Made by a program: the position numbers and the translations under genes. This document shows positions 12,619-23,810 of a stretch of DNA of 64,000 nucleotides, in pieces. The DNA is taken from assembly GCA_003550305.1 (NCBI GenBank), contig QKYT01000091.1, positions 111,642-175,641 on the forward strand. The letters are read 5' to 3'. The notes under the pieces are model-generated. The model did not search any database and was not told the DNA's origin. It was given only the letters and a program-made list of their open reading frames with translations. Each line of letters begins with the position of its first letter. The first letter of the stretch is position 1. This stretch comes from Glomus cerebriforme. Lineage: Eukaryota > Glomeromycota > Glomeromycetes > Glomerales > Glomeraceae.

Positions 12619-14789
12619 ATGATAATGCCCACAATATCCGTTTGTAAAAAGTACATTATTTTCAACTTTCTGCAGAAAAGAAATATAAGTAATTTGTCTC
12701 GATATTCCCATAAACTTTCTTCTAATAATCTTTTATCATTATTTAAAAATAAACGAATTTTTACTCGGTTTGATTCAAGCACCGCCCATTTTCCCTATAA
12801 TCAAAATAAGCTAAAACACAAATTGAAGTCTCAATATGATTTAATTTCCACTGATTCTAATTCTTTTATAAATGAATATGTAGAAAAGCCACCCTTCAAT
12901 AATTTTAAAAATTTATTAAAGATATCACCATATTTTTTACTTAATGGAAAACAAATAAGGCTTCTTCAAGAACCAAAAGAGTTTTACGAAGAACTTAGGG
13001 TAGTAAACTTTGCATTATCTCTTAATTTACATGTATCAATTATTAATTTAATTAATTATTTTTTCTTAATAGTCTCAAATTCTTGATGCCAAAGAGCGGA
13101 TTCTTATAGCAGCATTGTACATTGGATATAGTGAAAAGGATTTGGTAAAATAATGTAATTTAATTGTTGTTCTTATGCATATATAACAATGGTAAATTTT
13201 TTTTTTATTAGATTAATGACATTTATTTGATTAATAGGCTAATGCGTTAAGAATAGCTATAAAGAAATCAAAGCATTTGAAAGTTCATATATTGCTTGAT
13301 TGCTTGCGATCTACACGCATCGGTCAAACACCCTTAGATAAAAGTTCTGCATACCTTCTCTTACCACTTGTAAAAGAGTTTCCAAATCAAGTGACAGTTT
13401 CTTTATATCATACTCCTGATTTGACAGGAATTTTGAAGAAAATTCTTCCTCCTAGATTCAACGAGGGGATCGGATTGATGCACATTAAATCTTTTATTTT
13501 TGATAATAATCTTTTATTAAGTGGGTAAGTGTAAATACTTGTTTTTGCCCTTTATTTGATAAAATAAAAAATAATTTTGCTTCTTTTTTTTTCCTGAACG
13601 TAAATGCTTGTAGTGCCAATTTGAATCATGATTACTTTACCAACAGACAAGATAGATATATGTTATTTGAAAACACACCATCTTTGACAAATTATTTTGC
13701 AGATCTTGTAGAAACAGTAGCATCTTTTTCATATAAATTAAAACCAACTGAAGATTCATTTAATTTAGTTTTAACAAAGCAGCCAGATCCTGCAACACAA
13801 AGCACTTTATTCAGAAAAAATTCTTCCCTCATCATGAAAGATTTTATCAAGAGATGGATAAAACATTGTATTGAACAATCACATAATTTATCTTTACAAA
13901 AGTATGATACGATTATTTTTCCGGTTATACAGATGAATCCATTATATATCAGACAAGATGAACTTGCAACATTAACTGTTTTGGATGCAATTTCAATGCA
14001 GGGAAATAGAAGTAATATAAATGAAAATAATTTCTGGAGGGTATTTTTTACATCTGGATATTTTAATTTCACTCAAAGTTATAAAGAGAAAATTTTGAAT
14101 GCTCAGGCCAAATTTCGATTATTAGCTGCTTCACCGGAGGTATTCTTACATTGATTTTGAAAGAATCTGTAGTATATATATTCATTCATATCATGATTTT
14201 AACCTGATTTTTCTTTCAAAGGCCAATGGATTTTATAATTCTAAAGGTGTCTCAAAGTATCTTCCACAAGCTTATACGTTAATAGAAAAACAATTTTATT
14301 CGGATATATGTCATCATGGAAAAGAACATTTAATTAAAATATTAGAATACAAGAGGCCAGAATGGACCTTTCATGCGAAAGGTGTGTTATTACTTTCTTT
14401 GTTTAGATCTATATAGCATCATTTATATATATTTTTTGAATCAGGTTTATGGTGTTATCTTAATGGAGAATCATGGCCAAGTTTGACAATAATTGGATCT
14501 TCTAATTATGGATATCGATCAACTGAAAGGGACCTTGAAGCACAGGCAATTTTGATAACAACCAACACACAATTGCGGAAGGCAATACATGAGGCAAAGT
14601 ATTAATTTTGCCTTAATTGTTTTTAATAGGATAACTTTTCTTTATATGCTAAAATTAATGTATTCATAGGAATTAGAACATATGTCTAAGTATACTGAAG
14701 AAGTAACAGAGGAAACCTTTCAACAAATTGACTTAAAGGTTCCATATTTTGTTAGAGTTGCAACCAGAATGATTAAAACAATGTTATAA
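12619..14789 (+). CDS. PGS1: CDP-diacylglycerol-glycerol-3-phosphate 3-phosphatidyltransferase
   Basis: Makes phosphatidylglycerophosphate from CDP-diacylglycerol and glycerol-3-phosphate in mitochondria, the committed step toward phosphatidylglycerol and cardiolipin. Seven exons: 12619-12999, 13073-13144, 13238-13524, 13614-14139, 14222-14381, 14445-14593, 14670-14789, giving 564 residues. Both phospholipase-D-type HKD motifs are visible: HIKSFIFDNNLLLSGANLN at residue 233 and HAKGLWCYLN at 473, the latter followed by GSSNYGYRSTERDLEAQ. The N-terminus, basic and rich in Ser and Asn, fits a mitochondrial presequence. Intron 6 (14594-14669) is read with a GC donor because the only nearby GT donor puts an in-frame stop just after the junction. 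It shares a promoter region with ECM29. Confidence 0.93.
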
Positions 14790-15606
14790 ATATAAATAAA
14801 ATGAAGTGTAAAATTTATTAATACACACGAAATAAATAAGCCTTGGAGTAAGTAATGAATTAAATGTCTAATTGTTATTAGAAAAATAATAACATAAATA
14901 ATTATATAAGTATTGTGTTAAAATTAACAAATAAAATGGAAAGACTATAGATAAAATAACTAATTCATTATAAATTTTTAATGAACACCCGTATTAATAT
15001 CTATCATTTTTGTGTGGTTTGTTTACAAGAAAAATTCTTTGATGTGTGAATATATGTTGTTTATCTCTTTTTTTCTATAGAAATCGCACCTTGCACGCTT
15101 AATTAGCTATATCCGAACACGTCAAAAGTATTCGTTATCATTCTTAATTCATATACAAATAAATAGACATTAAATGTCAGACATTTTGGCATATTTCTGA
15201 ATGTATTTACTTTCAATCCTCAATTATGGTCAAAGTATGTTTTTTATTTATAAATGTGAAATTTGAAACTAATTTTTCTTAAAATCCAGAAACTATGAAC
15301 AAAAAGCATTAACCACTATGTTAGAAGTATTTTTTGATCGGTCTATTCATAATTAAATTAGCTAATGTTGTAGTAATTAACCAAATTAACCGTTTAAATC
15401 AGCTTTTTTCCATTAATTGATAATGTTTGACGCGGCATAAATTTAAAGTAAGCTTTGTCGCTCAACTCATTCACTTTCCTGGAATACGTCACAGATGAGA
15501 TTTTGGTACATACATGCTAATATTGATGTGACATTCACGTGATTTGTATCAGATTTATTTATTCAGATCAGTTCAAAAAAAAATTTTTTTTCTACTTAGT
15601 TTTAAA
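14790..15606. other. Intergenic region between PGS1 and the next gene
   Basis: AT-rich and without a convincing reading frame. It holds the 3' end of PGS1 and the promoter of the gene starting at 15607. An upstream in-frame ATG at 15544 would add 21 residues to that gene, but the ATG at 15607 is followed directly by a presequence-like stretch and was preferred. Confidence 0.6.
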
Positions 15607-16952
15607 ATGCATGCATTCTATCGTTCAACTTTTCTAGTTTCAAAATTCAATAATTCTCCATATTTTATTTTAAAAAATTTTAAGAATAATTTAATAAATA
15701 ATTCCAAATTTACAACTTTTTCAATAAATGACTCTGATGAAATATTTAAACATAATAAATTTAATGAAGAAGAAGAACCGCAATCAATTTTACTTGATCC
15801 TAAAGGACCCTATGCGCCTTCACCAAGATATAAAAGAGCTCCAGCACCAAAAGCAATTGATTTCAAATATTTAACAAAGTTGGAACAAAATGTTTATGTC
15901 AATCCTTATGGTAAATTAATAATATATTTTATTTACAAATTATATATAATATTTATTTAATGTCATTATTCATTTTTTTTTTGTTTGAATATAAGTTTCA
16001 ATGATTGGATCTCCCATTCGTCAATGCATTTATCATCAAAGATGGTTTCCTCGAGGTAACCTATTATTATTATAATTACAATTGATCGCTTAAATATAAA
16101 TTGAAAACTTCATTTATTTATAGATTTCTTGGTAAGGTTCATAAGAGCTTATGATAAAGAAACATCTTCAGTATGGATTGTGCCAGACGTTATGGAAGAA
16201 GGTGCTACAAAAAGGCCCGGTATAGGTTATTGGGTAAAGAGTAATGCTAGAATCTTACAAAATTTTTTAAAGGAAGGTAAGAAATCTCAAATAAAAAAAA
16301 AAAAAAATTTTTTTTTTTTAAACAATAATTAATTTTTATTTTCAAAACAGGTAAATATAAGGCAATTGATAATAAAGCATATTGGAGAAAAGATATGCAT
16401 GAACATATTTGGAAAATACTTGTTGAAGATTCTATATTAAGATTTGATAGAATTATTGAAAAATTGGAATCAATAAAATTTCCTATGGAAAGAAAAGAGG
16501 CCTTTTTACCTATTATCAAAGTCGATGATCCATTCAATCATTATTATGTGAATTGTTCTAAACCTATTCGTGGACTGCAATGCGTATTGATTCTTGATGA
16601 ACCTTCGGATAAGATGATTGAAGAAGAATCAGATGATGAAAATAAATATCCTGATAATAAAAAATCAAAAAAATCGAAGGATTCTTATATACCCTTAAAA
16701 ATACCATCAGATCATATTGGATCAATTGAAAAAGTGTCTTATTATTCATCTAATAATGTTAATGGTGACTATGTGACTCAAAACATTCCATTTTATTACG
16801 TTAAAACTATTTGGGGTGATCAAGGAATTGAAAAAATCAAAAAATATTTACATTTGGAAGAAAATCAAAATCCTATGATTGGTATAATATGTATGCCGCA
16901 AACTAAACAACTTGCTTTATCTTTATGGAAATTAAGAAATTATTGGCAATAA
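15607..16952 (+). CDS. Probable mitochondrial protein of unknown function
   Basis: Four exons, 15607-15910, 15996-16055, 16124-16276 and 16351-16952, join in frame to 372 residues. The first 40 residues lack acidic residues and are rich in Ser, Phe, Lys and Asn, as expected of a mitochondrial targeting peptide. The core segment SMIGSPIRQCIYHQRWFPR continuing into DFLVRFIRAYD is cut by two introns and looks strongly constrained. It is followed by WIVPDVMEEGATKRPG and by helical, acidic and lysine-rich stretches. The PIRQC-type core resembles a fungal mitochondrial family, possibly ribosome-associated, but I cannot name it. The gene follows PGS1 on the same strand and precedes a long gene-poor stretch. 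Confidence 0.72.
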
Positions 16953-18468
16953 TAAGTTTTTATTTATAAATTGGTAATAATTTATTGGATTTGAACTAAA
17001 AAAAAAATAAAAATTATTATCTCATGAAAAATTATACAGGTCTGACAGTATTACATAAAATTTATATTAATTATAAACTTTTCCAGCCTGCGAATAAAAA
17101 AAAATCTAATTATTTATAGAAGATCTTTTATTAAAGAAATAAGTAATTGAAAGCTTGCAAACGAACGGTTTAAAGAACCGATAATTAATTTAGAATATGA
17201 AACCATACATAGTTTTGATCTGATTAATAGACAGCGCATCTCAATGATACGACAATTCTAAATTATTGATCACATGAAAATAGCACCGACCTGTCACCGT
17301 TTTGAAGAGTCTGTGGAAGTCAAACCAATTTCGCTAAGCCGTTCAGAAAAAAAGACAATATCAATTATCAATCAACCGATATAGAAAATAATTGTTAAAA
17401 GTAATGCCATAAACATAAATGAACATATGATAGCTTTAAGAAACATGTAACACCTTGTTTTCTGAAAACAAAAGAAAAAATATACAGTATATTTTTTTAT
17501 ATAGATGCTGTGCACAAAATATTACTTGAAATGGAACTTATTTTAATTTTTATTACATGAAAGAGACAATTATTTAAGAATTTGGAAGGAAATTATTAAA
17601 AAGGATTCAAAGTTATTAAAGAGTGAAAATATATTGATTTAGTAAGAAGATTCCTATAAAATTAATTAAATTAATTTAACTAATTTAACTATAATAATGA
17701 TAACGAAAAAATATTAAATAGTAAACAGCACACTCCATCGTATCATATATTTTATTTAGAGATGATAATGATGTCATTAACGTGATATACTGTAAATGAA
17801 CTATTATATATAGTATAAATAATTGCAATTTCAAATTCAATATTATTATACTCCATATATGAGTACTATATTAGACATATTAAGTTCTTCACGTAATCCT
17901 GTATTTCCTTTTGGTATTAGGTAAATTTTAAAATTTTGAAAGTTCACATTAAAGTCACGTCAAAAGGTCTAAAATTCATGGCAAGCAAAAGTCATTTACG
18001 AAGTTATGTGATAAACGTTAAAAAAAATGACGTAACTATACAAAAGGTTCACTGGATCTAATTTTATTTATATTTTACCTTTTTCATCAGTCGTTAAAAA
18101 AAAGTCCTATTTTCTAACCTGTGAAAAATCTCAAAATCTTCATCATGATTATTTAATACTAAAGGACAACAATTTAAAAGGAATTTAAAGAACAAAATCT
18201 TGATTAACCTATTTTAATCACTTAATAATGGTATATATAAAATACAAAATTTATGTAAAATAATCACAATTACATGTAATATTTCTTTGGAATATTGTAA
18301 TTATATGTTAATGATATTAGTGTACAAATATAATTATAATATCGATCAGCATTCGATTAAAAAAATATCGATACATTATTATGATCGTGTAATAATAATA
18401 AATATTCAATCCCAATTATTTTACCTAATCTATTGAACTGCATTTTTTTTTTGCTCTATAAATATCTA
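16953..18468. other. Gene-poor AT-rich stretch
   Basis: No supported gene. The sequence holds the 3' untranslated region of the preceding gene and, at its right end, that of the minus-strand membrane protein. Runs of A and T and short TA repeats are common. No tRNA, inverted-repeat element or long coding frame was recognised. Confidence 0.55.
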
Positions 18469-19347
18469 TTATTTATTCAGGGTTTCACTTTGTTCATTTA
18501 TGATTTCTGATTCATTTGTTTGTGAATGTGCGGACGGAAATATTAATCGTGAATATTTTTGATAGTAATGCGAAATTGCATCTGAATACACAGGGTGATT
18601 TTCAGAAGGGGGGAGATCAGAGGAATAATTTCTTATTAGAGACCGATTTCTATATAAAACCGGAGGTTGAGGTGGAGGATGCTGAGGTGGGGGATAAGGA
18701 GGTGGATGCTGGGGAGGAGGTTGAGGGTGAGGTTGAGGATATGACATTATTGAACGTGACATATCATGATTATTTGAAATTTCTTGAAATGATTCAGATA
18801 ATTCTGTATTATTATTATTATTACTATGTACATTTTCAGCGGTTTGATTTTTCTTTTTACCCTTGATTTTCTTTCGTATTATTAATGTTATAAATGTTAT
18901 ACCACCTCCAACAATAACAAAAGCAACCATAATAACAAAAACAATCGCAGTAAAATTATTATGATGTTTATTTTGATTTTGAGTGTCTGTTTTTATAGTG
19001 GAAGTAAATATCCTAGTTCCTGTAGGTATAACTGTCGATTGAGCTGATGGCTCCTTCCTAGTTTCAGTAAATGTTTCAATTAATGTTGAGACAGGTAAAA
19101 CAGAATTAGTAATTATTGAAGTAGGGTTTATTAGATTTGTTGTATTAGAAGGAATTAAATTTGAAAATATTGGACTTGGTATAATATTTGTTGGAGGAGG
19201 AGCTTTTGCACTAATAGTAGGTATCGTCGGTTCAGGAATTATTGGAATAGGAGGAGGTCTAGGAAATTTGGTTGGAACGGGAGCTATGGGAGGAGTCGTT
19301 TCTGTTGTCTTTGATTTACCTTCCTTTCCTTTTCCTATTCCTGACAT
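18469..19347 (-). CDS. Proline-rich single-pass membrane protein with a PPxY motif
   Basis: One uninterrupted frame of 292 residues. The N-terminal half (1-130) is rich in Pro, Thr and Ser with two N-glycosylation sequons (NTT at 68, NFT at 131) and lacks a cleavable signal peptide. One transmembrane segment spans about 132-157 (AIVFVIMVAFVIVGGG core) and is followed by the strongly basic RKKIKGKKK, which predicts an outside N-terminus and a cytoplasmic tail. The tail carries a Pro/His/Gln-rich stretch with PPPY at 215-218, the binding motif for WW domains such as those of Rsp5/Nedd4 ubiquitin ligases. The architecture recalls fungal cell-surface sensors or arrestin-like adaptor partners. Function is not known; codon structure and membrane topology make a real gene likely. 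Confidence 0.68.
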   Translation of the reverse strand: MSGIGKGKEGKSKTTETTPPIAPVPTKFPRPPPIPIIPEPTIPTISAKAPPPTNIIPSPIFSNLIPSNTTNLINPTSIITNSVLPVSTLIETFTETRKEPSAQSTVIPTGTRIFTSTIKTDTQNQNKHHNNFTAIVFVIMVAFVIVGGGITFITLIIRKKIKGKKKNQTAENVHSNNNNNTELSESFQEISNNHDMSRSIMSYPQPHPQPPPQHPPPYPPPQHPPPQPPVLYRNRSLIRNYSSDLPPSENHPVYSDAISHYYQKYSRLIFPSAHSQTNESEIINEQSETLNK

Positions 19348-22300
19348 ATTAATTTTCTTCCAAAATTAGTAAAAAAGAAAGTAGAAAAGGTTATAAAGAA
19401 AAGATTTCGATATTTTATGGTAGTTAATAAGGTCAATAGAACCATTAGAACACATAAGACAAAAGTATATATAAATAAAAAGATGAAAACGATCACCATA
19501 AAATCGATCATTTATAATAATTATAAAAATGAAAAATCATATTATGATCTAATTACTATAAGATCTAAATTATTTTTTTGGTGATCGAAAAATTAAACGA
19601 ATTTGGAAAGTAATTTTGCCAATCTTAATTTTGTAATTTTTGAATATCCAATGCTTGGGTCCAATTATAAGTCATATTTGTTTAGGCGATGATCCCGAAT
19701 GTAATGTTTTAAAGGAACGTTTATGCTATAAATCTAACCAAAATTAAAAACATATGGAATTATTTTGTAGGTTTTCACATGTTAAATATGATTCTGTAGG
19801 CAAATTTTGATAGATTTTTGAATCATTGAGTACGAGTTCATTCTTTGAAGTTTCATAAAGAAATTCATTGCTTATACTACTCTTATACATGAGAACATTC
19901 TAATAATGTTATTAGAACCTAAAGATTATTCTTATTTTTTTTAAAAAATCAAAAAAATCTTTATAATATATATATATTCGGTTCAATGGTGCTGATTTTA
20001 TTTAAACTTGCAAAGTTTGGGTAAGTGGTCCAAATAAATCCTGAGTAGGTGACGTTATTTTTCCCTTTCATTCCTTCTCTCCTCTACCATTAACAGGTGA
20101 AACAGTTTCATATAATGTTAAATGGAAAAATATTCATCCTATTTTCGTCCAAAATTATATTTTATTCTTTATTTGAATAATGATATTAAAAGTCACTTCA
20201 ATGTTATCGAAATTCCGTCAGATCAACAATTAAAAAACACATCACTTCCAATAATATTCACTATTTAATGTCTAGTGTAGAATTAATTACACTAACAGCG
20301 GAAAGATCGAATTGAGTATATGGTAAATTATTAAATCGTGGATCTTGTACTTGATTACTGACTAAAATGATGGAGAACATACGCACATTTTTTTGGATCT
20401 TCAAAGAACTGTTAATACTGGTCTTCATAATACTGAATGATCGATTTACTTTGAGACATTTTAACATTAAAGAGAGATGTGAAAACAAATCCGAACGAAA
20501 TACATTCAAAACTACTATTGAAAAAAAATTACTAGCAAATTGAAAGAAACGATTTCAAAGAAAATTACCTATATTGAAATATTCCAAAGTTGTTTAATAA
20601 AAGGAAGTCAACGGCTCTATAAATGCTCTATGATTAACATGGCGCAGTATGATATTTGCGCGAAGTTTTTTTTTAAAAAAAAACACACACAAGCGTCGCG
20701 TCAAGAATATCATACTATTAAAGAAATTAAAATAAAGCGTGAACTTTGTGCATTTATTGTTGATTTTCAACAATTTTATATCGTATAATTTTTGAAAGTG
20801 TCACGAGTTTAATTAGACTTAAAAAGCGAGTTTAGAATGTAGATTGATTCTTTATTTAGCAATTAATTTTAAAATATTTAATTGTCATAAATGTTTAGAC
20901 ATCGCAATAACATGACACAAACACGTACGCATAAAAATATGGGCTATGACTCATATGGATAGTGCGTATTAAGTATTTTTCTATGTTTGTGTAATCCCAT
21001 TATATTAATAAATATATTTTACCTGTAAAAAAAACCAAATTTATAAATTTATTCATTAAAGGCAGTTGAAAACTTTGTATAATATCGAACTAAATTAGGT
21101 AATATATGATCAATATTACTATTGGAAATAATGATTTATGTATTCAACAGATCTACAGTATTTTAATAATCTCTTTGGATTTTTCTTTTGTATCATGGAT
21201 ATATGAATCAAAAAAAATTATTATCCGTAACGAGATAATGTAACTTTGTAAGGTTCTCGAATAAAAAAAAATCTCTGCAGATCCAGAATCAACATTTTGG
21301 ACTGTAATGACCATGTAATTTGGCCGACAGAATGGAAGATCAACTTATGAACTGACGCAGTAATCGACGGATATTTCCATATTAGTAAATTCATTTCTAC
21401 TTTAGAAATTGTTTTGGAAATATGCGGGGAATATATATCAAAATAGGATCGACTACTTCAACAGATCCTTTGTTCCAAAAAAAAAACGTCATATGTCATT
21501 CATCACGAAGTTGAACGAACAATTATCAGTTATCTGAAAAAAATTATATCATTTGGCAATATAAATGCTCTATGACATAATCATTGTTATTGTATAGCCG
21601 ATTAGTACGTTATTTTTTATTAGCCATACAAATGATACAATATTTGTATGTATGGCTAATAAAAATGATGGTACATAAATTCAAACAATACAGAATGCTG
21701 ATGAATTATCGGTACATAAATTCTCGCATACAATAACAATAAAAATTTTTCACGTGACACACTCATTTATTAACTTTAAATTTTATCAATAGAGAAATAA
21801 TTAAAAGCTTTGTTTTATTATTTCAACTTTAATAATTACACAATGTACTTGTTCGTTTCAAGCATTAATAAACTTCTGATAAATTAATTATTTTGACCGG
21901 GATTCCGGAAAAATAGAGTTATAATTGTAATTTTTACATAATCTATTATGTAAATTAACGTATTTTACAAACCAATATATCTATATATATTTATATGTAA
22001 CAATGATATAATTAGAAAACAAAAAATATACGTTCTTTGTATTTTGTAATTCCAAAACTAACCTATATAAGCATATATAAATCAAATGACTCAAAGAATC
22101 AATTTTGAGTTTTATTATTCTTACAACAGTATTACAGTAACCGGAGTTATTTCATCATACCGAAGTCCGAAGATCCCCCGGAAATTTTTAAGTGAGTTAT
22201 CAATTCCCTTTTCTGTTATTGTCATTTTTTAATAATTAGGTATTCCAACTTGAAAATTTCCATAATAAGCTTCATTAAATTAAATTTTGCTCATTACACA

Positions 22301-22430
22301 AGATGGAAGGTTATTGAGCTTACCTCAGAAGTTTCCGGTGCCCTTTTCACTTTCCAATTTGAGAAACAATAACATCCCTCATGTTTCTACATAGAATCAT
22401 GTTTTTGTAGGATATAGAAGGTAAATATTC
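19348..22430. other. Three-kilobase intergenic region
   Basis: No convincing gene. Short open frames at 20261-20509 (minus) and 20540-20788 (plus) have no recognisable domain and read like AT-rich noise. A nested palindrome at 21582-21742 is listed separately. The right end must hold the P450 promoter and leader; the block near 22140-22400 is less AT-rich and may be transcribed 5' sequence. Confidence 0.55.
21582..21742. repeat. Nested palindrome, MITE candidate
   Basis: Outer arms TTGTTATTGTAT (from about 21585) and ATACAATAACAA (to about 21740) are exact reverse complements about 130 bases apart. Inside, TTTATTAGCCATACAAA and TTTGTATGTATGGCTAATAAA form a second hairpin at 21611-21666. The direct repeat GTACATAAATTC occurs twice on the right side only. 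The size and two-level symmetry fit a miniature inverted-repeat element. A clear target duplication was not seen. Confidence 0.6.
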
Positions 22431-23810
22431 ATGCTTATAAATAAAGCCAAATTTCTTTTCACTTTTTCAAAATTATTTCATCAAAGAATTTTTTTTTTAA
22501 AACGAAAATCAATTATTTGTAAAAATATGATCTCTTTAGTTGTTATTATAGTCTGTATTGTCCTTGGGACGATAAATTATTTTCTTAGACAAAGAAAGTA
22601 TTCCTCAAATCCTCATAATCAGTTCTTTATTAGTGACGTGCGCAAGGCTAAAGATTTTCTAAAATCTAGTAATCTTGGATCTCGTGTGAGATCAAATCAA
22701 AATTTACGTTTTATCTTTGGGATTTCAAATCCCTTCACAAATTCGGATAGCTCATATCATAGTTCCTTCCGTAAGGTTATTACTAAATCGATTAATTTGA
22801 AAAATGAAGAATGGAAAAGGATTAAAAATATTGCTTTTGAAAGCGTAATCAATTATGCTAATTTAGAAAAGGGTGGAGTTGTTGAAATTGTTCCTTGGAT
22901 TCAAAAGATTACTTTAAATGTTGTGCTCCGTGGTTATTTAGAAATGGATGTGAATGTTGACGAAATTATTAATGTTGCACCTAGTATAATCAACGACCTT
23001 TGGCTCAAATCTAAAGAACTCGATATTACAATGTCGGAAAAGAACACATCAATACTGGAAACAAAACATATGCTCAAAAATCTTTTCCGTAAGGCAGCAT
23101 CCGAAACTAGTGGAACCCAAAATGTTATTCGAAAAATTTCAGAAATTGCTCGTTCTCATTTTCCAAACGTATTTTGCTCAGATGTTGCTCATGATGATCC
23201 TTTAGCAGATGAATTAGAATCACCCTTGAATATTTTAATTCCCGCATACGAAACAATGTGGAGGGTTGTTTTATACGCTATTTTGGAAATTAAAGTACGT
23301 CCTTCATTGAAAAATGAAGATCCTGTCGAAGGAAATGACTTTGGAGAACTTGATAATGATGTTAAAGTATTTTTGGAGAATCCTATACTTAATAAAGATT
23401 CCACATTGTGGTGCATTATCCACGAAACTTTACGACTATATCCTCCAACGCGACATATTCATCGCGTTGACGAAAATCTTAATAAGTTTACCATTGAGGT
23501 GGAAAAAATTCATCGTGATCCAAAAAATTGGGGTGAAGATGCAGCTTTGTTTAAGCCCAAGCGCTTCTTAAATTTAAACACGAACAACGAAGCATACATC
23601 CCATTTTCGGGTGGCAAATTAAAATGTATAGCTGCTGATAAATTTGCTCCAACATTGGCCGCCACCCTTATCTCATCTATTTTAGACCGTGTAGATATCA
23701 TCTTGACTCAGAAATCAAAAGAAACACTACTTCAAAAAAGAATACTTCCTTTTGAAAATAGCCGACGTGCATTTGACAAACTCGAAATCACATTAACGAA
23801 GAAGAAATAG
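22431..23810 (+). CDS. Cytochrome P450-like protein with altered haem signature
   Basis: Single exon of 459 residues. A membrane anchor (MISLVVIIVCIVLGTINYF) begins at residue 33, so the true start may be the ATG at 22527. P450 landmarks appear in order: a degenerate I-helix PAYETMWR at 271-278, the ExxR motif in HETLRLYPP (E332, R335), a PERF-like FKPKRF, and the haem loop FSGGKLKCIA at 392-401. C399 would ligate the haem iron. The consensus FxxGxRxCxG is changed at two places: Leu replaces the Arg and Ala replaces the last Gly. The fold therefore looks intact, but the active site may be modified. It would be an endoplasmic-reticulum monooxygenase; the substrate is unknown. Lack of introns contrasts with the housekeeping genes. 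Confidence 0.85.
   Translation: MLINKAKFLFTFSKLFHQRIFFLKRKSIICKNMISLVVIIVCIVLGTINYFLRQRKYSSNPHNQFFISDVRKAKDFLKSSNLGSRVRSNQNLRFIFGISNPFTNSDSSYHSSFRKVITKSINLKNEEWKRIKNIAFESVINYANLEKGGVVEIVPWIQKITLNVVLRGYLEMDVNVDEIINVAPSIINDLWLKSKELDITMSEKNTSILETKHMLKNLFRKAASETSGTQNVIRKISEIARSHFPNVFCSDVAHDDPLADELESPLNILIPAYETMWRVVLYAILEIKVRPSLKNEDPVEGNDFGELDNDVKVFLENPILNKDSTLWCIIHETLRLYPPTRHIHRVDENLNKFTIEVEKIHRDPKNWGEDAALFKPKRFLNLNTNNEAYIPFSGGKLKCIAADKFAPTLAATLISSILDRVDIILTQKSKETLLQKRILPFENSRRAFDKLEITLTKKK

Noticed and set aside
12376..12711. Minus-strand frame over the ECM29-PGS1 promoter
   Set aside because: It overlaps the divergent promoter and the start of PGS1, and reads like AT-rich noise.
16247..16537. 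Minus-strand frame of about 96 codons
   Set aside because: It lies antisense across an intron and exon of a well-supported spliced gene and has no domain.
18516..18866. Plus-strand Glu/Val-rich frame
   Set aside because: It is the reverse-strand shadow of the Pro/His/Gln-rich tail of the membrane protein.
20261..20788. Two short frames on opposite strands as small genes
   Set aside because: No domain, no splice context and composition typical of AT-rich chance frames.
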